A stretch of DNA of 64,000 bases from Hyphomicrobiales bacterium (GCA_900466605.1 UBMU01000003.1:1-64000); one strand, 5' to 3'. Shown: positions 36,915 to 46,388, counted from the stretch's first letter. Numbers and translations are program-made. Notes: generated by a model not told the origin, from the letters alone.

Positions 36915-37042
36915 GGTTCGCGCGCTTTATGCTGTAAACCACCTTGCGCGTCAAGCGGCATGACGGGAAAATTTCATGCTGCAGCGCACCGCCAGCACTG
37001 CCGGTTGCATGGGACAAGCTCACGCAATTCAGTCACAGGGGC

Positions 37043-37948
37043 TCACGCACCGTCAACCGGTTCTCGCGCAGCCTCGATGTCTCGTACGGGAGACAGACCG
37101 TAGACCCGGCTGTATTCGCGGCTGAACTGCGATGGGCTCTGATAGCCAACCCGATGCCCCGCCGTCCCGGCATCCAGGCGCTCGATCAGCATCAGGCGTC
37201 GCGCTTCATGCAGTCGCAGCTGCTTCTGGTATTGTACCGGCGTCATCGCGGTGATCGACTTGAAATGATGATGGAAGGACGACACGCTCATACTGACCTG
37301 CTCGGCGAGATCCTCGATGCGCAAAGGGCGCGCGAAGTTCTGCCGTAGCCAGGCAATGGCTCGTGCGATGCGGTTGCCGTGGCTGTCGGCGACCGCGATG
37401 TTGATCAGCCGACCGCCATCGGGACCGATGAGCACACGGTAGAGGATTTCCTGCTCAATCAGCGGCGCCATCGCCGCGATATCCTTCGGACTATCTAGCA
37501 AGCGCAAGAGCCGCACCGTTGCATCCAGAAGCTCTGGTGTCGCGACGTTGACCGCAATCCCGCGGCCCTGTCCCGGCACGCCAGGCCGCGGCATCTCGAC
37601 ACGACCCAGCAATTCAAGAACCTTCTCACTGTTGATGGCGAGCGTCAGGCATAAATGCGGAATCTCCGCACTGGCTTCGACCACACGCCAGATGACCGGT
37701 AGATCGAGCGATGTCATGAGGTAATCGCCAGCGCCGTAATTGATGACATCGGTCCCGAGGCGAAGGCTCTTGGCACCTTGGATGACAATGGCGATGCAAG
37801 GCCGGTAGCTGCCGTGGCAAGGCGCGCTCGGCGTGTGCCGGCGGCTGATCCTCAGACTCTCGATGGCGGTGCGGAATTCACCCTCCTCACCGGCATATCG
37901 AGCGGCGATCGAAGCAATCTCCTGATAGGGATTGAATGGCAAGGTCAT
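37043..37948 (-). CDS. AraC family regulator (AraC_N type)
   Basis: A 301-residue regulator of the YqhC-like class. The N-terminal AraC_N sensor domain (about residues 25-180) has CIAIVIQGAKSLRLG. The C-terminal double HTH (about 195-290) includes IEDLAEQVSMSVSSFHHHFKSITAMTP and a second helix pair around VGYQSPSQFSREYSRVYG. It is divergent from an alcohol dehydrogenase across a 191-bp gap. In enterobacteria the YqhC/YqhD pair has the same architecture and responds to aldehydes, so aldehyde sensing is a fair guess. Confidence 0.88.
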   Translation of the reverse strand: MTLPFNPYQEIASIAARYAGEEGEFRTAIESLRISRRHTPSAPCHGSYRPCIAIVIQGAKSLRLGTDVINYGAGDYLMTSLDLPVIWRVVEASAEIPHLCLTLAINSEKVLELLGRVEMPRPGVPGQGRGIAVNVATPELLDATVRLLRLLDSPKDIAAMAPLIEQEILYRVLIGPDGGRLINIAVADSHGNRIARAIAWLRQNFARPLRIEDLAEQVSMSVSSFHHHFKSITAMTPVQYQKQLRLHEARRLMLIERLDAGTAGHRVGYQSPSQFSREYSRVYGLSPVRDIEAAREPVDGA

Positions 37949-38139
37949 GCAAGGAGCCCTTCATCTGCTACGCCGGCAAGGATAGGCACTATCTAGGATA
38001 GCTTGGGGCGCCCGAGAATAGCCCTTTCCCTCAATTTTGCAGGATCGTGCAAAAAGCTCGGAGGATTGCTCTACCGCCCCGCAGGCGATCCGGTGCATTT
38101 TCCGGCCATCCACCCAGGAACCCCGAAAGGAAGTCTCAG

Positions 38140-39186
38140 ATGCCTATTGCAAAAGGCTATGCTGCCACCGATGCGTCGAAGCCGCTCACGCCCTTCACCT
38201 TCGAGCGCCGCGATCCCAATCCTGACGACGTCGTGATCGACATCAAGTTCGCCGGCATCTGCCATTCGGACATCCACACCGTCCGCAACGAATGGAAGAA
38301 CGCTGTCTATCCCATCGTGCCGGGCCACGAGATCGCAGGGATCGTTTCGGCCGTCGGTTCTGCCGTCACCAAGTTCAAGGTCGGCGACCGTGTCGGCGTC
38401 GGCTGCTTCGTCGACAGCTGCGTCGGCTGCGCCTCGCGCGACGTTGACCGCGAGCAGTACATGCCGGGCCTTGTCGGCACCTACAACAGCGTGGAAGCCG
38501 ACGGCAAGACGGCGACCCAGGGCGGCTATTCCGACTCGATCGTCGTCAAGGAAGGCTACGTCATGTCCATTCCGGACAACCTTCCGCTCGACGCCTCCGC
38601 TCCGCTGCTTTGCGCCGGCATCACGCTCTATTCGCCGCTTCGCCACTGGAATGCCGGCCCGGGCAAGAAAGTTGCGATCGTCGGCATGGGTGGCCTCGGC
38701 CATATGGGCGTCAAGCTCGGCGCCGCCATGGGAGCTGATATCACCGTCCTCTCTCAGAGCCTTTCCAAGAAGGAAGACGGCCTAAAGCTCGGTGCCAAGG
38801 AATATTACGCAACCAACGACGAGGAAACGTTCAAGAAGCTGGCCGGCACTTTCGATCTGGTAATCTGCACCGTCAGCGCCGAAATCGACTGGAATGCCTA
38901 TCTCGACCTGCTCAAGGTCGACGGCGCCTTTGTCGTGGTCGGCGCACCCGAAAACCCGATCCCGGTCGCGGCCTTCTCGCTGATCCCCGGCCGCAAGAGC
39001 ATTTCCGGCTCGATGATCGGCTCGATCAAGGAAACCCAGGAAATGCTGGACTTCTGCGGCGAGCACAACATCGTATCCGAGATCGAGAAGATCAACATCC
39101 AGCAGGTCAACGAAGCTTACGAACGCGTCCTGAAGAGCGACGTTCGCTATCGCTTCGTCATTGATATCGCCTCGCTGGCTGCCTGA
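38140..39186 (+). CDS. NAD(P)-dependent alcohol/aldehyde dehydrogenase, zinc type
   Basis: A 348-residue MDR enzyme close to the cinnamyl-alcohol dehydrogenase/AdhC/YahK group that reduces aldehydes. Catalytic zinc ligands C41 (GICHSD), H63 (PGHE) and the Cys of LLCAGITLY are present, as is the nucleotide motif [11 protein letters not shown]. In the structural zinc loop only C94 and C97 remain. Positions 100 and 108, Cys in the related AdhC, are Arg and Met. The start at ATG 38140 is the natural N-terminus (MPIAKGYAA). It is probably controlled by the divergent AraC protein. Confidence 0.9.
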   Translation: MPIAKGYAATDASKPLTPFTFERRDPNPDDVVIDIKFAGICHSDIHTVRNEWKNAVYPIVPGHEIAGIVSAVGSAVTKFKVGDRVGVGCFVDSCVGCASRDVDREQYMPGLVGTYNSVEADGKTATQGGYSDSIVVKEGYVMSIPDNLPLDASAPLLCAGITLYSPLRHWNAGPGKKVAIVGMGGLGHMGVKLGAAMGADITVLSQSLSKKEDGLKLGAKEYYATNDEETFKKLAGTFDLVICTVSAEIDWNAYLDLLKVDGAFVVVGAPENPIPVAAFSLIPGRKSISGSMIGSIKETQEMLDFCGEHNIVSEIEKINIQQVNEAYERVLKSDVRYRFVIDIASLAA

Positions 39187-39193
39187 TAAACGC

Positions 39194-39226
39194 AAAAGGG
39201 CGGCCGTGCGCCGCCCTTTTTTGTTA
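39194..39226. terminator. Bidirectional intrinsic terminator
   Basis: AAAAGGGCGG-CCGTGCG-CCGCCCTTTTTT sits between the alcohol dehydrogenase and the convergent NADH dehydrogenase stop. The T-run follows on the + strand, and the A-run gives a T-run on the minus strand. Confidence 0.92.
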
Positions 39227-40495
39227 CGTGCGATTGTCGTCGCGCATCGTTTCCTTCTGAGTGATCAGCCGCGCGCTGTGCTGGCCGCTCAGGTAGATCC
39301 AGAGCCAACTCCAGGCGACGGCGAAACGCGAGCGCGTCCCGATCAGGAAGTAGATATGGGCAATGCCCCATATCCACCAGGCGATCCAACCTTTCAACTT
39401 TATCCGACCGAAATCGATGATCGCCGCACTTTGGCCGATGGTCGCAAGACTACCCTGATGGCGATAGCGGAACGGTGCGGGCGCCGGTTTTCCGGCAATG
39501 CGCGCGCAGATGACCTTTGCGGCATAGGCTCCCTGTTGCTTGGCCGCAGGCGCAATCCCTGGCACGGGAGCGCCGCCTTCCTGAATGACGGAAGCCGTGT
39601 CGCCGATGACAAACACATCCGGAAGCCCCGGCGCCGACAGGTCCCCCTCGACGATGACGCGCCCGGCCCTGTCGGCTGGAACATTGAGCCACTTGGCGGC
39701 AGGCGACGCCTGTACACCTGCAGCCCAGACGGTCGTGCGGCTCGCAATGAATCCCTCGCTTGTCTCGATGCCTTCGGCCGTGCACTCCAGAACGCGCTCG
39801 CCGATATGCAGTTCAACACCAAGCTCCTGAAGTGCCTTGCTGGCATAGGCAGAAAGCTCTTCGGCAAATGTCGGAAGCACGCGCGGCCCCGCCTCGACGA
39901 GCACCACCCGCGTCTTGCGCGTGTCGATGTTGCGGAATTCGCGCGGCAAGGTCTTTCGCGCAAGTTCGGCAATGATGCCGGCGAGCTCCACTCCGGTCGG
40001 TCCGGCGCCGACGATCGTGAAAGTCAGGAGTGCGTCGCGAACAGCAGGATCGGTTTCCGTCTCCGCGCGCTCGAACGCGAGCAATACACGCCGACGGATC
40101 GTCGTCGCATCCTCCAACGTTTTCAGCCCAGGCGCCACCGGCTCCCAGTCGTCTCGACCAAAATACGCGTGCGTCGCTCCCGTGGCGAGGACGAGCGTAT
40201 CATAACGCATCGTCATTCCGTTGCGTAAGGAGACTTCCTTTACGGCAGTATCGACGCCGACCACCTCCCCGAGCAGCGTCGTCACCTCCTGCCGGTCGCT
40301 GTAGAGATGCCGTATAGGCCAGGCAATATCGGACGTGGAAAGGATCGTCGTCGCTACCTGATAGAGCAGCGGTTGAAAGAGATGATGATTGCGCCGATCG
40401 ATCAGGGTGATGCGGACACCTGCCCCCTTCAAATCATTGACCAGCTGCAATCCGCCGAAGCCGCCACCAATCACCACAACATGGTGCTCGTTCAT
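39224..40495 (-). CDS. ndh: Type II NADH dehydrogenase (NDH-2)
   Basis: A 423-residue FAD protein that oxidises NADH and reduces quinone without proton pumping. It has an N-terminal FAD motif HHVVVIGGGFGGLQL, a central NADH motif FTIVGAGPTGVELAGII and GDTASV near residue 300. The C-terminal tail WIAWWIWGIAHIYFLIGTRSR is hydrophobic and probably anchors it to the inner membrane, as in known NDH-2. The ATG at 40495 is preferred; the frame to 40552 adds no homologous residues. Confidence 0.9.
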   Translation of the reverse strand: MNEHHVVVIGGGFGGLQLVNDLKGAGVRITLIDRRNHHLFQPLLYQVATTILSTSDIAWPIRHLYSDRQEVTTLLGEVVGVDTAVKEVSLRNGMTMRYDTLVLATGATHAYFGRDDWEPVAPGLKTLEDATTIRRRVLLAFERAETETDPAVRDALLTFTIVGAGPTGVELAGIIAELARKTLPREFRNIDTRKTRVVLVEAGPRVLPTFAEELSAYASKALQELGVELHIGERVLECTAEGIETSEGFIASRTTVWAAGVQASPAAKWLNVPADRAGRVIVEGDLSAPGLPDVFVIGDTASVIQEGGAPVPGIAPAAKQQGAYAAKVICARIAGKPAPAPFRYRHQGSLATIGQSAAIIDFGRIKLKGWIAWWIWGIAHIYFLIGTRSRFAVAWSWLWIYLSGQHSARLITQKETMRDDNRT

Positions 40496-40623
40496 GACTT
40501 GCCTTTCCTGACATTCGTCAGCGCAATGTCGTTGATAACGTGCAACTTTCAACCTCTCTTTGGGTATACCTCATCTGCGCCTAGCGGTTGTCACGCAATT
40601 CCAACTCAGAGAATGGAGACAAT

Positions 40624-41088
40624 TCAGTCTGCGTACGCGACGGGTATCGACGTCCCGTCTTTCAGCAACTCCATCGAGATGGAAGCGGACACGTCGAAAA
40701 GTTCGATCCTGCGGACGATTTGCTTGTAGATCACGTCGTAGTGCTCGACACGAGGGAGCACGATCTTGAGAATGTAGTCGTGGTTGCCGGTGAGCCTGTG
40801 CGCCTCGACAATCTCGGGGATGCTGCCGATCGCCCGACGAAACGCCTCGATCCACTCGTCGGAGTGATGCGCTGTCTTGATCAAGGCGAAAACCGTTGTG
40901 GGCACGCCCATCTTCTCGCGATTGAGGACGACGATCCGCCGCGCGATATGGCCGCTCTCCTCGAGCCGCTGGATGCGCCGAGAACAAGCCGAGACCGATA
41001 GCGCCACCCGTTCGGCAAGCTCTGTCACCGAAATGCCAGCATCGGATTGCAAGAATTCCAGGATTCGTCGATCACGGTCATCCAGCAT
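40624..41088 (-). CDS. Lrp/AsnC family regulator
   Basis: A 154-residue feast/famine regulator. The N-terminal HTH ISVTELAERVALSVSACSRRIQRL is at about residues 18-45, and the C-terminal RAM/ligand domain contains GNHDYILKIVLP. It is divergent from an Asp/Glu racemase-like gene across 161 bp. That gap has TTTGC and GCAAA arms flanking an AT-rich core (about 41118-41145), a plausible Lrp-type site. It probably controls that neighbour in response to an amino acid. Confidence 0.88.
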   Translation of the reverse strand: MLDDRDRRILEFLQSDAGISVTELAERVALSVSACSRRIQRLEESGHIARRIVVLNREKMGVPTTVFALIKTAHHSDEWIEAFRRAIGSIPEIVEAHRLTGNHDYILKIVLPRVEHYDVIYKQIVRRIELFDVSASISMELLKDGTSIPVAYAD

Positions 41089-41249
41089 CGGTCCCCCGCG
41101 TGTTTATCGATATGAATTTGCACAATATTCTAGATTCACGCAAAAACACAGCGAGCATGAAGCTCGGCAAGCAAAGAAAGCGAGCAATTTGCGCGGGGAC
41201 TGATGCATAATCTCGCCAATAGGAAATTCCAGACGGGAGCGCACCAATA

Positions 41250-41969
41250 ATGCAGACAATCGGACTGATTGGCGGGATGAGCTTTGAAAGCTCCTTGGTC
41301 TACTATCGCTTGATCAATGAAATGGTGCGGGAGCGCCTCGGCGGGCTTTCCTCGGCCGATTTGCTGATGCACTCCGTCAATTTCGACGAGATCGTTGCCA
41401 TGCAGAAGGCTGGCGACTGGGACGCCGCCGCAAACCGTCTCGGAGACGTAGCCCTGCATCTCCAGATTGCCGGCGCGCGCTGCATGCTGATCTGCACGAA
41501 CACCATGCACCTCATCGCCGACCAGGTAGCCTCGCGCATATCCGTTCCGCTCATACACATCATCGACGAGACAGCAAAAGCCCTCAAGGCCGCCGGACGC
41601 AAGCACCCGCTGCTGCTCGCCACGCGATATACGATGGAGCATGGCTTCTATACCGAGCGCATGAAAAGCCTCGGTGTAGATATCATGGTTCCCGAAGCCA
41701 CCGACCGGACATGCGTCCATGACATTATCTTCAACGAGCTTTGCGCCGGCAAGGTGCTCGACAGTTCTCGCGGCAAGCTCATGCAGATCATCGAACGCGA
41801 GCGCGCCAAAGGTGCTGACAGTATCATTCTTGGCTGCACCGAAATCTGCCTGATGCTCGATCCGAGGCATCTGCCACTACCCGGCTTCGACACGACAGAG
41901 ATTCATGCGCGAGCCGCTGTCGAGTTTGCACTTGGCGATAAGCAGGCCGACGAGACGGTCGCTGCCTGA
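41250..41969 (+). CDS. Aspartate/glutamate racemase family protein
   Basis: A 239-residue cytosolic racemase-fold enzyme. Both catalytic cysteines are present (LICTNTMH and ILGCTEICLM), along with the N-terminal QTIGLIGGMSFESSL and the PLLATRYTMEHGFYTERM segment. PLP-independent two-base racemisation of Asp or Glu is the family reaction. It is complete and likely under the divergent Lrp-type gene. Confidence 0.9.
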   Translation: MQTIGLIGGMSFESSLVYYRLINEMVRERLGGLSSADLLMHSVNFDEIVAMQKAGDWDAAANRLGDVALHLQIAGARCMLICTNTMHLIADQVASRISVPLIHIIDETAKALKAAGRKHPLLLATRYTMEHGFYTERMKSLGVDIMVPEATDRTCVHDIIFNELCAGKVLDSSRGKLMQIIERERAKGADSIILGCTEICLMLDPRHLPLPGFDTTEIHARAAVEFALGDKQADETVAA

Positions 41970-41979
41970 ACGAAACTAA

Positions 41980-41992
41980 TTGACTCAGTCAA
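41980..41992. promoter_or_regulatory. Operator-like inverted repeat upstream of MarR-GNAT gene
   Basis: TTGAC-TCA-GTCAA is a perfect 5-bp inverted repeat 40 bp upstream of the MarR-GNAT start codon, a likely MarR binding site or -35 overlap. Confidence 0.45.
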
Positions 41993-42001
41993 CTAAAAGC
42001 A

Positions 42002-42032
42002 GGACAAAATCTCCCAACAGGAGATTTTGTCC
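42002..42032 (+). promoter_or_regulatory. RBS-sequestering hairpin abutting the start codon
   Basis: GGACAAAATCTCC and GGAGATTTTGTCC form a perfect 13-bp stem with a 5-nt loop (CAACA). The 3' arm contains the AGGAGA ribosome-binding site and ends at the base before the ATG (42033). In RNA this would hide the RBS. As DNA it could also be a MarR operator. Confidence 0.65.
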
Positions 42033-42950
42033 ATGGTTGACTCTGGTTTGATCAATGCTGCGCGCGACTTCAATCGCTTCTACACGAACTTCCTCGGGGT
42101 CCTTAACCGGGCCTATCTCGATACCGACTTCACGCTGACTGACGCCCGTGTCCTCTTCGAGATCGGCTCCCGCGAAGGCGTGAGCGCCGTCGCATTGGCA
42201 CGCGACCTGCAACTTGACCCGGCCTATCTCAGCCGAATCCTGAAGCGCTTTCGCGCCAACGACCTGATCGAGACGAAAGCCGATCCCGGCGATCTCCGTA
42301 GTCAAATCATAAAGGTCACCACCAAGGGATACAGGCAGTTCGAGGAGCTTGGCCGGCGATCCAACACGCAGATAGCGGAACGCTTTGCCAACCTTGTCGA
42401 CGGCGAACCCCAAACTGTCGTGGCGGCAATGACTTCCATTCGCGCGCTACTTGATCCCGACGCCGAGCCTCGTCCCGTGGTCATCCGCGGCCATCGACCT
42501 GGCGATATCGGCTGGATCGTACAGAGCCAGAGCAAGGCCTATACTGAAGAATACGGCTGGGACATGCGCTTCGAGGGCCTTGTCGCCGAGGTCGCCGGCA
42601 AGTTCCTGGCGAATTTCGATCCGGCGATGGAGTATTGCTGGATTGCTGAACGTGACGGCATCAACGTCGGCTCCGTCGTCATTACCAATGGTGGCGACGG
42701 CGTTGCAAAGCTCCGCCTCCTGTATGTGGACAAAGCGGCGCGCGGCCTGGGACTCGGCAGGATGCTGGTCGACGAGTGCATTCGCTTTGCAAGGGCAAAG
42801 CAATATCGACAGATATCGCTCTGGACGAACGACATCCTCCACGCCGCTCGCGGCATCTATCTGAAGGTTGGCTTCCGCCTTGTCTCCGAAGAGAGACACC
42901 GGATGTTCGGCCCCGAAGAAAACGGCCAGACGTGGGTTCTTGATCTCTGA
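42033..42950 (+). CDS. MarR-GNAT fusion protein
   Basis: A 305-residue bifunctional protein. The N-terminal MarR winged-helix domain (about residues 1-145) includes VSAVALARDLQLDPAYLSRILKRF. The C-terminal GNAT acetyltransferase domain (about 150-305) has the acetyl-CoA loop KAARGLGLGRMLVDECI. This fusion is known in proteobacteria and actinobacteria; the acetylated substrate is generally unknown. Residues before ATG 42033 lie within the upstream hairpin and are excluded. Expression may be limited by that hairpin. Confidence 0.92.
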   Translation: MVDSGLINAARDFNRFYTNFLGVLNRAYLDTDFTLTDARVLFEIGSREGVSAVALARDLQLDPAYLSRILKRFRANDLIETKADPGDLRSQIIKVTTKGYRQFEELGRRSNTQIAERFANLVDGEPQTVVAAMTSIRALLDPDAEPRPVVIRGHRPGDIGWIVQSQSKAYTEEYGWDMRFEGLVAEVAGKFLANFDPAMEYCWIAERDGINVGSVVITNGGDGVAKLRLLYVDKAARGLGLGRMLVDECIRFARAKQYRQISLWTNDILHAARGIYLKVGFRLVSEERHRMFGPEENGQTWVLDL

Positions 42951-43010
42951 TTTTGTGCATCGCAAAGTTTCGCTTGATTTGGAAACGATCATTTCCTAAT
43001 TAGATCAGCC

Positions 43011-43628
43011 ATGACCATGGCGACCCTCACTGAAACCAATCGGGCGCGCGGCAGACCGCGCGAATTCGATCGCGACACAGCGCTCGACAAGGCGCTGAGG
43101 GTGTTTTCCGAGCGCGGCTATCATGCCGCGTCGATCAGCGAACTCACCGATGCAATGGGACTTACCTCCGGCAGCGTCTACAAGGCCTTCAAGGACAAGC
43201 GCGGCATCTTCCTCGCAGCCTTCGACCGCTACCGCGCTGTTCGGCGCGGCCTGCTGGACGCACGCATGGCGAAGGTTGAAACCGGCCGCGAAAAAATCCG
43301 TGAAGTGTTGACCCAATACGCACTCTCCTCGTATGGCGACTCCGGCCGGTGCGGCTGCCTTGTCGTAGGCAGTGCAAACGAGCTGGCGCTTTTCGACGAA
43401 GAGGCGGCAGAACGCGTCGCCGCTGCTTTTGCCGCCAATGAAAAGCTGATCGCCGATCTGTTGCATCTCGGCCAAAGCGACGGCTCGATCTCCGGCGCGA
43501 TCGAAATCGGCGCCACAGCCCGCACCCTGCTCTGCTTGACCAAGGGTATGCGGGTCGTCGGCAAGACGGGACGCAGCGAGGCAGACATGGCCGCAGTCGC
43601 CGAGACGGCAATGAAACTTCTTGTGTGA
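43011..43628 (+). CDS. TetR family regulator
   Basis: A 205-residue repressor. The N-terminal HTH (about residues 20-65) has ASISELTDAMGLTSGSVYKAFKDKRGIF. It is followed by a TetR_C-like domain with the CGCLVVGSANEL motif of the YcdC/AcuR-type group. The start may be 43011 or the second ATG at 43017. It lies 70 bp upstream of an MFS exporter on the same strand, the usual arrangement for a drug-efflux regulator. Confidence 0.87.
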   Translation: MTMATLTETNRARGRPREFDRDTALDKALRVFSERGYHAASISELTDAMGLTSGSVYKAFKDKRGIFLAAFDRYRAVRRGLLDARMAKVETGREKIREVLTQYALSSYGDSGRCGCLVVGSANELALFDEEAAERVAAAFAANEKLIADLLHLGQSDGSISGAIEIGATARTLLCLTKGMRVVGKTGRSEADMAAVAETAMKLLV

Positions 43629-43698
43629 ACCCGGTCGAGATCGACCTGCTTCAACGTGTAAATTTTTTAGTCATCCGATAGCCCCACCGGAGCCCACT

Positions 43699-44928
43699 AT
43701 GAGCCTTTCGACCGCCGCGCGAGAAACAGTCGCACCACAGACAATCTCGCCTTTGATGACATTTCTTTTCGCCGCCGCGTGCGGACTCGTTGCCGCCAAC
43801 CTCTATTACGGCCAGCCGCTCGCAGGTCCGATCAGCGCATCCCTTGGTTTCACTCCAGCCGCAACCGGCCTGATCGTTACGCTCACGCAGATCGGCTACG
43901 GTCTCGGCCTGCTCTTGATCGTGCCGCTCGGTGACCTGTTGGAGAACCGCAGACTTGTACTGACACTCATTGCCGTTTCCGCAGTCGCCCTTGTCGGCGC
44001 TGGGCTGTCATCGACACCCGCGATGTTTCTTCTGGCGTCGCTGTGCATAGGCCTCGCCTCGGTTGCGGTTCAGGTGCTGGTTCCCTTTGCCGCCCACATG
44101 GCCCCGGACGCAACACGTGGACGCGTCGTCGGCAATGTCATGGGCGGGCTTCTCTGTGGCATCATGCTGGCGCGCCCCTTCGCGAGCTTCGTTGCCGAGG
44201 CGACGTCATGGCACACTGTCTACTTCATCACCGCCGCCGTCATGATTGCGCTCGCAGCCATCCTCAGGGCCAATCTGCCCGTCCGTGCGCCCCACACCAG
44301 GCTGAGCTACGGCAAGCTGCTTGCCTCGATGGCCGACCTCGCCCTCCATTCACGCGTTCTACAGCGTCGTGCACTTTATCAGGCCGGCATGTTCGGCGCT
44401 TTCAGCCTGTTCTGGACCACAACGCCGCTGCTGCTCGCCGGTCCTGAATTTGGGCTCACACAGAACGGTATCGCATTGTTCGCGCTGGCTGGTGCGGCCG
44501 GTGCCATCGCGTCACCCATTGCCGGGCGCCTGGCAGACCGAGGACTGACGAAAGCTGCTTCAACGCTGGCGATGCTGCTTGGAATGTCGGCCTTTCTCAT
44601 CAGCCATTTCGCGACGGATGGTTCGCTGACGGCGCTGCTCCTCTTGACCGCAGCAGCGATCCTGCTTGATTTCGGCGTGACCACCAATCTGGTCTGCGGC
44701 CAGCGCGCCGTCTACGCAATCAGCGCCGAGCATCGCGGCCGCCTGAACGGCCTGTATATGGCGACATTCTTTACCGGTGGGGCGATCGGGTCTGCCGTCG
44801 GCGGCTGGGCTTACGCCACTGGCGGCTGGACCATGACCGCATGGATCGGCTTCTGTTTCCCTGCGTTTGCGTTCCTGCTTTTCCTAACGGAGGGCCTGGA
44901 AAAACAGGTCGTCTCAGACGCTGGCTGA
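43699..44928 (+). CDS. MFS transporter, probable efflux
   Basis: A 409-residue, twelve-helix major facilitator. Typical motifs include LYYGQPLAGPISASLG in helix 1 and the loop 2-3 motif GDLLENRRL, with further Gly-rich helices and a C-terminal half FTGGAIGSAVGGWAYATGG. It resembles sugar/drug exporters of the YnfM/AraJ type. The longer frame to 43621 overlaps the TetR stop and is not used. The 3' end overlaps the convergent HxlR gene by 15 bp. Confidence 0.9.
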   Translation: MSLSTAARETVAPQTISPLMTFLFAAACGLVAANLYYGQPLAGPISASLGFTPAATGLIVTLTQIGYGLGLLLIVPLGDLLENRRLVLTLIAVSAVALVGAGLSSTPAMFLLASLCIGLASVAVQVLVPFAAHMAPDATRGRVVGNVMGGLLCGIMLARPFASFVAEATSWHTVYFITAAVMIALAAILRANLPVRAPHTRLSYGKLLASMADLALHSRVLQRRALYQAGMFGAFSLFWTTTPLLLAGPEFGLTQNGIALFALAGAAGAIASPIAGRLADRGLTKAASTLAMLLGMSAFLISHFATDGSLTALLLLTAAAILLDFGVTTNLVCGQRAVYAISAEHRGRLNGLYMATFFTGGAIGSAVGGWAYATGGWTMTAWIGFCFPAFAFLLFLTEGLEKQVVSDAG

Positions 44929-45330
44929 ATCGAACCGGAGCCGGGCGCCGCGAACCGCATCATGGTTTGCTTCGGCCCAGTTCAGCAGCAATGCGAGTGT
45001 GCCGTAAAGCGATCGGCCGAGATCCGTCATGCGATACTCGACACTCGGCGGTTTCGTCGGAAACACTTCCCGCTCGATATAGCCATCGCGTTGCAGATCT
45101 CGCAGCGTCTGCGTCAGCATGCGCTGCGAGATGTCCGGGATCATCCGCCGCAATTCGCCGAACCGGTACGGACGTTGCGACAGCGCCTCGAGCATCAATG
45201 TCGACCATTTGCCGCCTATCTGCTGCATCATGTCCCGAACCGGGCAATTGTTGAAGTCGAGATTACTGAGATCGATCTCCCGGCGAATGCCGGTTTCCTT
45301 GCTCTTCAGATTGACGACGGCGCCGCTCAT
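44914..45330 (-). CDS. HxlR family regulator
   Basis: A 138-residue winged-helix protein. CPVRDMMQQIGGKWSTLMLEAL is the family hallmark, with a Cys near residue 29 that in the related YodB and QorR proteins senses quinones or oxidants. The wing is in SVEYRMTDLGRSLY. It is divergent from the NmrA-type quinone reductase, the common QorR/Qor2-like pairing, so redox control of that gene is likely. Confidence 0.88.
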   Translation of the reverse strand: MSGAVVNLKSKETGIRREIDLSNLDFNNCPVRDMMQQIGGKWSTLMLEALSQRPYRFGELRRMIPDISQRMLTQTLRDLQRDGYIEREVFPTKPPSVEYRMTDLGRSLYGTLALLLNWAEANHDAVRGARLRFDSASV

Positions 45331-45408
45331 CCTTGGTTCCCTTTTGGTAACGTAGAGCGAAAAAACTGCCTTCTTTACAGACCATAGTCAATTCCTATTT
45401 TAGAGCTA

Positions 45409-45423
45409 GTCTCTTTTCGAGAC
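45409..45423. promoter_or_regulatory. Inverted repeat in HxlR/NmrA intergenic region
   Basis: GTCTC-TTTTC-GAGAC is a perfect 5-bp inverted repeat 26 bp upstream of the NmrA-type start, and a candidate HxlR operator. Confidence 0.35.
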
Positions 45424-45448
45424 CGACAGTGAACCTAGAGGAAATGAC

Positions 45449-46336
45449 ATGAGCGAGACCATTCTCATCACCGGAGCGGCCGGCCAACTCGGCCAGAGGG
45501 TCATCCATCACCTGCTGGAGACCGAAAAGGTTCCTGCCGCAAGCATAGTCGCGGCGACACGCGATCCAGCCAAGCTCGCAGACCTCGCGGCCAAGGGTGT
45601 CATCACCCGCAAGGCGGATTTCGACGACGTTGCCTCGCTTGAGGCTGCCTTCAAGGGCATCGACCGCCTGCTGATCATCAGCACCGATGCACTTGCCGTC
45701 CCCGGGCAGCGTCTCAAGCAGCACAAGGCGGCAGTGGACGCGGCTGCGAGGGCCGGTGTGAAGCATATCGCCTACACGTCGATGCCCTCGCCGGACAAAT
45801 CTCTTGTCACCTTCGCACCGGACCACCTCGGCACAGAGAATGCCGTCAAGGCAACGGGTATCGCCTACACCATCATCCGCAATGCCTGGTACATGGACAA
45901 CTACCTCCATGGCATGCCACACAATCTCCACTCCGGCAGCTGGTACACGAGCAGTGTCGATGGCAAAGTTCCGAACATCTCCCGCGAAGACTGCGCACGG
46001 GCGATCGCGGCATCCCTTGCCTCCGGCACCAAGGAAAGCGCGACCTACACACTGACTGGAGCCGAATCCCTGAACGCTAACCAGATTGCCGCCATCCTGA
46101 CCGATGCCGTCGGAAAGCCGTTGAAGGTCGTCAGCGTCACGGATGAACAACTCGGCCAAGGCATGCGCGGCGCAGGCCTGCCCGATTTCGTGGCGGACAT
46201 GCTGGTCTCTGCCGACGCCAACATCCGCGCAGGCAACTTTGATGTGGTAACAGGCGACTATGAGAAACTGACCGGCAAGAAGCCTGAAACGCTCAAGGAC
46301 TTCTTCGTCGCTCACAAGACCGCGTTGCTCTCCTGA
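45449..46336 (+). CDS. NmrA-type NAD(P)H:quinone oxidoreductase
   Basis: A 295-residue atypical SDR protein. The N-terminal nucleotide motif ILITGAAGQLGQRV is present and a catalytic Tyr is absent, as in the NmrA/QOR2 group. AYTSMPSPDKS and RNAWYMDNYLHGMPH resemble the YtfG quinone reductase. It probably detoxifies quinones in the cytoplasm. It is regulated by the divergent HxlR gene and followed by a terminator. Confidence 0.88.
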   Translation: MSETILITGAAGQLGQRVIHHLLETEKVPAASIVAATRDPAKLADLAAKGVITRKADFDDVASLEAAFKGIDRLLIISTDALAVPGQRLKQHKAAVDAAARAGVKHIAYTSMPSPDKSLVTFAPDHLGTENAVKATGIAYTIIRNAWYMDNYLHGMPHNLHSGSWYTSSVDGKVPNISREDCARAIAASLASGTKESATYTLTGAESLNANQIAAILTDAVGKPLKVVSVTDEQLGQGMRGAGLPDFVADMLVSADANIRAGNFDVVTGDYEKLTGKKPETLKDFFVAHKTALLS

Positions 46337-46347
46337 GCCAGTCACGG

Positions 46348-46380
46348 AAGCCCGCTTCGCACCAGCGAAACGGGCTTTCT
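46348..46380. terminator. Hairpin between nmrA-type gene and pdxJ
   Basis: AAGCCCG-TTCGC arms pair with GCGAA-CGGGCTT around the loop ACCA, with one mismatch, followed by TCT. It lies between convergent genes. Confidence 0.75.
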
Positions 46381-46388
46381 CCCCTGAT

